Of a stretch of 64,000 nucleotides of DNA, positions 58,059 through 64,000 are shown piece by piece. The translations under genes were made by a program, and so were the position numbers. This DNA is from Sanghuangporus weigelae. Taxonomy: Eukaryota; Basidiomycota; Agaricomycetes; Hymenochaetales; Hymenochaetaceae. Positions within the stretch are counted from its first letter, which is position 1, and every line of letters starts with the position of its first letter. Location of the stretch: NCBI GenBank assembly GCA_033182465.1, contig CP137320.1:992001-1056000 (forward strand). Direction: 5' to 3'. Under the pieces are notes generated by a model that was not told the DNA's origin, did not search any database, and saw only the letters and a list, made by a program, of their open reading frames with translations.

Positions 58059-59303
58059 ATGCGATTCTCTAGTCCTGTTCTTGGTGGTTGGCTTAAGCGT
58101 CGAGTAATTGTCACCGGAGGAGCCTCTGGTTTCGGCGGGGCGACTGTACGATGGATGGTCAACAGAGGAGCTAAAGTGGTTATTGCTGACCTCGTGCGTC
58201 ATCTATGCGTGAAGCTCGTTACCTTTGCTGAATAGCTTTACTTCAGAACGAAGAGAGAGGAAAGGACATCGCGAATTCGATTAATCAAGAAAAGCTTGAG
58301 GGATCTGCATTCTTTGTCAAGAGTACGTCCGTCTCGTGCCGGCTGTATATTGAGAGTCTACAGTTCCATCAGACGTTGACTTCTCCTTACAGCCGATGTG
58401 ACGCAGTCCACCTCCTGGTCATCTCTCGTGAAGAGCGCACTTGACGAACTCGGAGGACTGGATGTCCTTGTTAATAATGCAGGAGGCAGTTATATTAACA
58501 AGGTGCGCACTCACCATCATGATTGTCTCTTTCCTAGGCTTGTATAAACTTTCGGCTGAAATAGCTCTTTAGCCTTCTCTTGAAGTAACAGAGCCGGACT
58601 TTGACAAATGTATCAACCTGAACATTCGCTCTTTATTCCATTCCGTTGAGGCAACCATGCCGCATTTCCTCTCCCAAAAACAAGGAGTAATTATAAACGG
58701 TACTTGTTTTTATTTATCTGGAGCGGTCTGCTGAACGACGTTGTTCTAAATTTATATCTTTCTAGTATCAAGTACAGCGGCCATTCGGTGAAGAGCTTCC
58801 CATTCTGAGAAAAGAACTACATGCTAATCTTGCACGTTGCAGACCCCGCGGAGGACTGACATGGTACAGTTGCGTCGTTCGGCCGAGTATCAGCGCAAAC
58901 CCACTCTGACTTTAGTCCTTTTCATCGCTCCTTTTCCCTCAATGCAGATGCTGCAAAGGCCGCAGTAAACAACGCTACAAAGAGCCTAGCGGTCGAATAT
59001 TCCACTTCAGGCGTCCGTGTAAATGCAGTATGTCCTGTTGCAGGACACACTCCCTCTCTCAGAACATTCCTTGGAAAGGTAATGTTATCACACTTCCAGT
59101 CATTATTACCTCAACTGTCAATTGATGCTTGTATTTGTATTTGTTAATTGAAGAACACCGAGGCGGCATTCAGGGCCACCGTCCCAATGGGCCGGCTTAC
59201 CCAGCCTGAGGATGTTGCTTCCGCAATTGGCTGGCTTGCCTCTGATGAGGCGCAGTTCATTACGGGCGTGTGCCTTGAAGTCGATGGAGGAAGATGCGTA
59301 TGA
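58059..59303 (+). CDS. Short-chain dehydrogenase/reductase (SDR)
   Basis: This is a classical NAD(P)-dependent SDR of unknown substrate. ATG 58059 begins [20 protein letters not shown]. The Rossmann glycine motif is TGGASGFG, the strand-4 motif [11 protein letters not shown], the Ser region VIINVSST, and the catalytic Tyr-Lys [20 protein letters not shown], in which the Tyr-x-x-x-Lys motif is put together across an intron (TAC A|AT GCT GCA AAG). The C terminus has [38 protein letters not shown], and [11 protein letters not shown]. About six introns; length close to 260 residues, usual for the family. Because Asp follows strand 2 (VVIADL), NAD is the likelier cofactor. Confidence 0.92.
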
Positions 59304-61139
59304 GTTCTTGTTCATAGAATTACTAAGGACGAAGTTGTGAACAACTGTGAATAATACCGCGTCCCACGTCCAGAGTACTTTCTATGTGATGATGTTTCAG
59401 GTATATAAAATTTGCTGTGATTTGGAACCTTGTAGAGTGCCAAAGATGCATAAGGCGACTACTATGGAAGGTTACATTGAAAAATCAGGTATACTATCAA
59501 TACCATGAGGCAGAAAGGTATTTTGCACTCTAGTGAAATACTCTTTTCTGGCAGCGTACCTTATACTTCTCTTTTGTTATTGCCGTCTGCCAAGTCCAAT
59601 AGATCACGTTTCACGGTCTAGTCGGTGCCATCAGGCGCAGGGATATCAGTAGCCCTTTTAGCTCTTAGTTTTTCAAAAAAAAAGAAAGAAAGAAAGAAAA
59701 ACATCGATTTGACGCACTTTTCGGGAACCACTTCCAAAGGAAACCGTCCAAGATCCCCGTGAAGGAATATTAGGAATCGTTTCGATACTGACAGTCATCC
59801 GATAGATACGCATCGGAAACGAGAGAAAAGGGACTTGGAAACCATTATACGATAACGCCACGAGCAGGAGCGAACAGGCACACGGGATCGCTGCGAACCA
59901 ACACGAAGATAGGACCGTAGACTTCCACATCAGCTACGGGCGATGGCGGACCGCCAAGTGAAAAGTATATGCGAATTGTAAATTTATCCTGAATGCGTGC
60001 CTGCCGGTGGCGTATGCTTGCTGTTCAGTAATATGATGAGGAAAATGAAAATGTGAAAGGTTGTCTTTCACAGGGTCTAGACAATATGTGTTCTCGGGCA
60101 CCCGCCTTTCGGTTGACCAGAGGATCGGAGAGAGGTGAACGCAGTGATACATCGACAGAAGACGAACTATTCGAGTAAACCCACAGCCTTCAACTTTGAA
60201 CAGGCAGCTGGATGCGCGCGCCGCAATAAAAGGCCAGAAGAGTTGGAACAGTGCCGAACAGATCATGCATCCATTCCTGAGAGCTTGTATCGAGCATAAC
60301 GGCCGGAAGCCGGCGATCAGGGCGTTTTCAGAGAGACAATATAAGACTTCAACTGATCTCGACTAAGCCAAAGGAAGGTGTTGTACTTCTAAGAGCGTGA
60401 ATAACGGAAATTCGCGATTAGAAGAAACCCTAGAAAGGCATCAGGTAGGAGTCTTGAGACTTGATCAGGGACAGGGACATACACTTGAGCCACAGAGGAG
60501 CTGAAAGTGTGGGTGCACACGGATAGGAAAACAATAAGAGAGAAGTTCCGATGTTGACGAGAAGCCTCGTTGGAGACGAGTCAGCGAATGCGGATTGACA
60601 GGTCGGCGTGAGTTCGAAGTATACAGTCTTTTTGTTACAGTAATAGCCCTCGGTTGCATGGCCAAGGCCCTATTGATGCTATTGATGGGAAGATCGAACG
60701 GGGTACCTTTTAATTTACAAAGGTCCTTCAGTCGACTCGCATGCAGTAGAAGACTGATGCGTTGAGGCTGATTTTCGGCAGGCCAGGCACTGAGGGTAGT
60801 GAGAAAGGATTATGGCTATGGCTCGGATCACTGCTGAGGGGAGGCTGCGGAGAAAAAGGAAAACAAAGAGGCCTTTACCGGGTAACCACTCAGATCTCCA
60901 AATATGGTAATGACGGCCCATGCTGCTCTCTGGCCCTCATCTATTGCGGCTCAAATTTCAAAATAAGAAAATTAGATGTTCGGTCACAGAATCACTTCTG
61001 CCCCTCGTTATTTCCATCCAAGCCTCGCTGGTTCGAGTGCTGCCTCGCCAATACTTAAACCCCACCTCCTCATCCTTTCCTCGTCCCTCCCAGCCTGCCA
61101 CAGCAGTCTCAAACTACTCCGACATCTCTCTGGTCCGCC
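59304..61139. other. Gene-poor gap, 1.8 kb
   Basis: Between the SDR stop and the carboxylesterase start I find no supported gene. The minus-strand frames (59934-60266, 60465-60665, 60715-60921) are short, without domains or consistent splice signals. An A/AAAG microsatellite lies at 59675-59700. The last 200 bp are pyrimidine-rich and make a plausible promoter and leader for the esterase. Confidence 0.45.
59675..59700 (+). repeat. A-run and AAAG microsatellite
   Basis: A run of nine A residues followed by four GAAA units and trailing A residues. It lies in non-coding DNA. Confidence 0.9.
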
Positions 61140-63104
61140 ATGGTTGCGCTTTCGGGCCTGTTCGTGCCATTGCTGCTCCTCCTATGTGCCTTGCCACTGG
61201 GAGCCACGCCCGTTCCTCAAGCCTCTCCTGCAGGTACGCGGCGGCAACATGCCATCGCCGAGTTGCTCTCCTTTCTCTGCAGTATCAAACCACTCAACTT
61301 CCTCCTCTGTGGGAACAACTTCCAAGGTTTGGGACGCGGCACTGTCACAATCTCGACTCCAGTCGGCGACGCTACCGGTTCAGCGGACAGTTCGGCCGCT
61401 GCCCGTTTTGCGGTCCGTTACGCAACAACGACGCGATGGCAAGAGTCGGTGATGGCGACGAAATGGGAGCTACCGTAAGTCATGAATACCATGAACTGTT
61501 AATCACGAAAGTGGGCCTGACAATGCGTCTAGGAACGGCGCAACAGATCCCTCTGCGCTGCCACTCGCGTGCCCTCAGACATCAAATGACTTGGTCACTA
61601 CTGGCCAGAGTGAAGATTGTCTGTCGATGATCCTCTATGTTCCGGCTGCCGCTGCGGTGAGCAAGGTTCCCGCAATGATGTGGTATGTGTCTTCTATTTT
61701 CTGTTCGGTCGGTGTGCGCGTCGCGTTTCAGCTTTGAAGAAAGAAAAGACGCCACAGCGATCTTCAATTCATATCAGGAAGCGCCGATCAATCGATCTAA
61801 CTAAAAATAATCTTTTTTCCCAACAGGATTCACGGAGGCTCCTTTGTAATTGGTTCAGCTACGAATCCGGGTCTGGATGGCGCGGCGCTTGCTGAAGCCA
61901 CCGGCTCTATTATCGCCGTAGTACAATATCGTCTCGGAGCACTGGGTTTCCTTTCACCCGGCGGCCAAAGCAATTTGGCTGTGAAGGATACGATAAACGC
62001 TCTCCAGTTCTTGCAAAGGGTCCTGCCCAGTTTCAATGGTGACACAAGGAAGGTCACGATTGCAGGTCAAAGCAGCGGAGCGACTATGGTCCGTGCTCTT
62101 CTTGCCACACCGTCTGCATCCGGACTCTTCAGGAGTGCGAGCATCCACTCGGATCCCATGGTCAGTGTATTTTGTCTGGCGTCAAGACTGAACCTGACAA
62201 CTTTTCACAGAATTACGGATTCCTCTCCCCTGGAACGTTCCAGACGCTGAACGATTTCCTCAAATCACAGCTATCCTGCGATGCAAGTGATTCGGCATGC
62301 TTGAACAATATCTCTACAGACGATATTGTGGGAATCTCCACCAACGTTTTCAATACGGCATCGTCACTCGATGCTTCTGCTGGCGCTGCTATGCCTCTGC
62401 GTCCTGTGACTGATGGCTCACTAGTCACATCACCGCTTGACATTACCGTAAACTTCCCAAGGCAATCAAAGACGATTATTGTATCGACTGTCGAGCATGA
62501 AGCCGGACCGACGATATACTCGATGTTCACAGACCCCTTGCCGGAGGCTGCTTTTGCGAGTGTCTGCAATATTACCTTAGGCGCCGATCGCACATCGAAA
62601 GTTGTCAACTCGCAGCACTATGCTTTACCGGCATCTGATTCTACGAGCGACGTTGATGCCCGAGTACAGCTGGAGACAGCTGGCACAGACCAGATCTGGC
62701 GTTGCCCATCTTGGACGTTCGCTCGTGCTTTCGCTGCAGCCGGTGGGAAAGTATACGTTGGCAAGTACGTTGTCGGCGTGACGTATCCGGACAACGAGGA
62801 TATCGCGTTCTGCAAGGACGGTGGTATATGCCATGAAGATGATATTCAAGTCGTATTTGGCACTGCGAGCTCTCCGACCCGCGAACAAAAGAATCTAGCA
62901 ACGCAAATTCAAGCGCGCATGAAGTCATTCCTTGCAAGCGGAACACCTAACGCTCGTGGATATCAAAGCTGGAGTACAGTCCAAAGAAGTAACGTCAATG
63001 CACTTGTCCTTGGCGGCTCCGGTGGCGGCGCTGATGTGGGCGCGTGTGACCCTAGCTTCTGGGGCCAGGAAGTCCCATACGACTACCAACTCTTCGGCAA
63101 TTGA
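61140..63104 (+). CDS. Secreted type-B carboxylesterase / lipase
   Basis: This is an alpha/beta-hydrolase of the carboxylesterase type-B (cholinesterase-lipase) family. Four exons (61140-61474, 61533-61682, 61827-62160, 62211-63104) give 570 residues with all phases consistent. The N terminus VALSGLFVPLLLLLCALPLG is a signal peptide. Motifs are EDCLSMILYVP, the oxyanion HGGSFVIGSA, the nucleophile elbow TIAGQSSGATMVRALL (GQSSG), the acid in STVEHEAGPTIY, and the catalytic His in CHEDDIQVVFG. Cys pairs for the usual disulfides are visible (SEDCLS; SCDASDSACLNN). The central intron (144 nt) is longer than average. A plus-frame tail ends in FWGQEVPYDYQLFGN. Substrate is not predictable; fungal members act on lipids, feruloyl or other esters. 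Confidence 0.94.
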
Positions 63105-64000
63105 TCCTCCGCGCAATACAGCTGCCAGCTAGCTCTCGGTAGCATCTTCTTGCAAGGTCTTCGCTTTCTTACTCCTTTCCGTTTTGGGTTCTTTTGTGCT
63201 GTCCCCATTTCGTCACTTCGTCTCGTCCAAGGACAAAGAGGAAAAGACAACGGCTGTTGTCTACGAGTTTTCCCTTCTGCTCTTTCCCTCCCACGCAAAT
63301 ATTTCTATTTATACCTTTTTAATCGACACGTTTAATGTCCCCTTCACTGTTTCGCGCCTTTCCTTTTGCTCTATGTATCAGAAGTCATTCCTCCCCTTTC
63401 GCCTTTCTTAACGTCCCTTAGACGTGTTCATTTACGGTTTCCTCACCTCAGAACAGCACAGCAACGAGGCCTTTATTGTATTTCTCGTGCCTTTAATTAC
63501 TTGCCCCTCTGTTTCTTTTCTTTTCTTTGTCTTCGTGTTTCTTCAATTACGTTTCCTTGGTCACTTTGTGTTCCGCGTCTACAATGACCGTAGTTATGAC
63601 GAGCTTGGAATTGTGATCTCACCGCGATGTATCACGCTGTATCCGTATGAATATCGATGTGCTTGCGACTCTTTGTCTGTCGTCTGTTCTGTAACAACAA
63701 CGGAACAAGAATGAGCGGGATGGTGGACGACCCCCGTGAGAATATGTGTAGAAAAACCTCATTCATATATGCGCATCGAACAGGTATAGAGTGTCTCAAG
63801 AACCGGAGCCAGTGAATTCTTTTGCGAGCTATAGCTACAACATCGAACGACGAGTACAAATTACATGGGAAATCTGTACAGACGTTTTCTGCCTGCCACT
63901 GGAACCACAAATAACAACAATGCTGTATATAGTACTAGCGCATGAAGCTCTATGAGAAATACTATTCGTACTATGTATGCATGAGTCTAAGCGCGTTTGA
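63105..64000. other. 3' region and intergenic DNA to window end
   Basis: About 900 bp after the esterase stop. The first 450 bp are T- and C-rich on the plus strand, a probable 3' UTR. The remainder has no supported open frame, RNA gene or repeat. Confidence 0.5.

Noticed and set aside
59934-60266. 110-codon minus-strand frame in the gap before the esterase
   Set aside because: Low-information composition, no domain and no flanking splice structure.
51000-64000. Secondary-metabolite cluster
   Set aside because: The SDR, DUF1479, Nudix and esterase genes lack any polyketide, peptide or terpene synthase, P450 or pathway regulator nearby.

Overview
The window is nuclear DNA of a basidiomycete fungus, most likely a wood- or litter-decaying agaricomycete. 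The evidence is very compact gene spacing, many spliceosomal introns of about 48-70 nt with GTRNGY donors and CTNAC-like branch points, and a secreted GH6 cellobiohydrolase with a fungal CBM1. About 22 protein genes are supported. I found no rRNA, convincing tRNA, CRISPR array, transposon or virus-like element.

Left part (1-25.8 kb) is a dense block of housekeeping genes: a partial unknown gene (-), a UDP-galactose-type transporter (+), MDM12 (+), ELP3 (-), a mitoribosomal MRP51-like protein (+), a HYPK-like NatA partner (-), the meiotic helicase HFM1/MER3 (+), TIM54 (-), RPA1 (+) and an insulin-degrading-enzyme-type M16 protease (+). Neighbours sit head-to-head with 165-195 bp between start codons (ELP3/MRP51, HYPK/HFM1, TIM54/RPA1) or tail-to-tail with only 20-90 bp between stops.

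Middle part (27-50.5 kb) holds CKS1 (-), indoleamine 2,3-dioxygenase (-), 3-hydroxyisobutyryl-CoA hydrolase (-), tubulin cofactor E (+), an Srp2-type SR splicing factor (-), cysteine desulfurase NFS1 (-), cellobiohydrolase II (-), NECAP (-), COP9 subunit 8 (+), the UBLCP1 proteasome phosphatase (+) and an Asteroid/XPG-like protein (-).

Right part (51-64 kb) is more accessory: a Nudix hydrolase (+), two tandem DUF1479 genes (-), a short-chain dehydrogenase (+) and a secreted type-B carboxylesterase (+), with larger gene-poor gaps.

Functionally the genes do not form one pathway. Several serve mitochondria (MDM12, MRP51, TIM54, NFS1, HIBCH), several serve DNA or RNA processes (HFM1, RPA1, SR protein, ELP3) and two are secreted carbon-acquisition enzymes (CEL6A, carboxylesterase). 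The most distinctive observations concern gene architecture: a 6-nt microexon in NECAP, a GC-AG intron in ELP3, an apparently intron-split start codon in UBLCP1, a 205-nt intron in NFS1, a 25-nt first exon in the SR gene, a tandem DUF1479 duplication and a 21-bp direct repeat upstream of CEL6A. I did not find a clearly new multi-gene system. Exon coordinates were worked out by hand from splice signals and frame.
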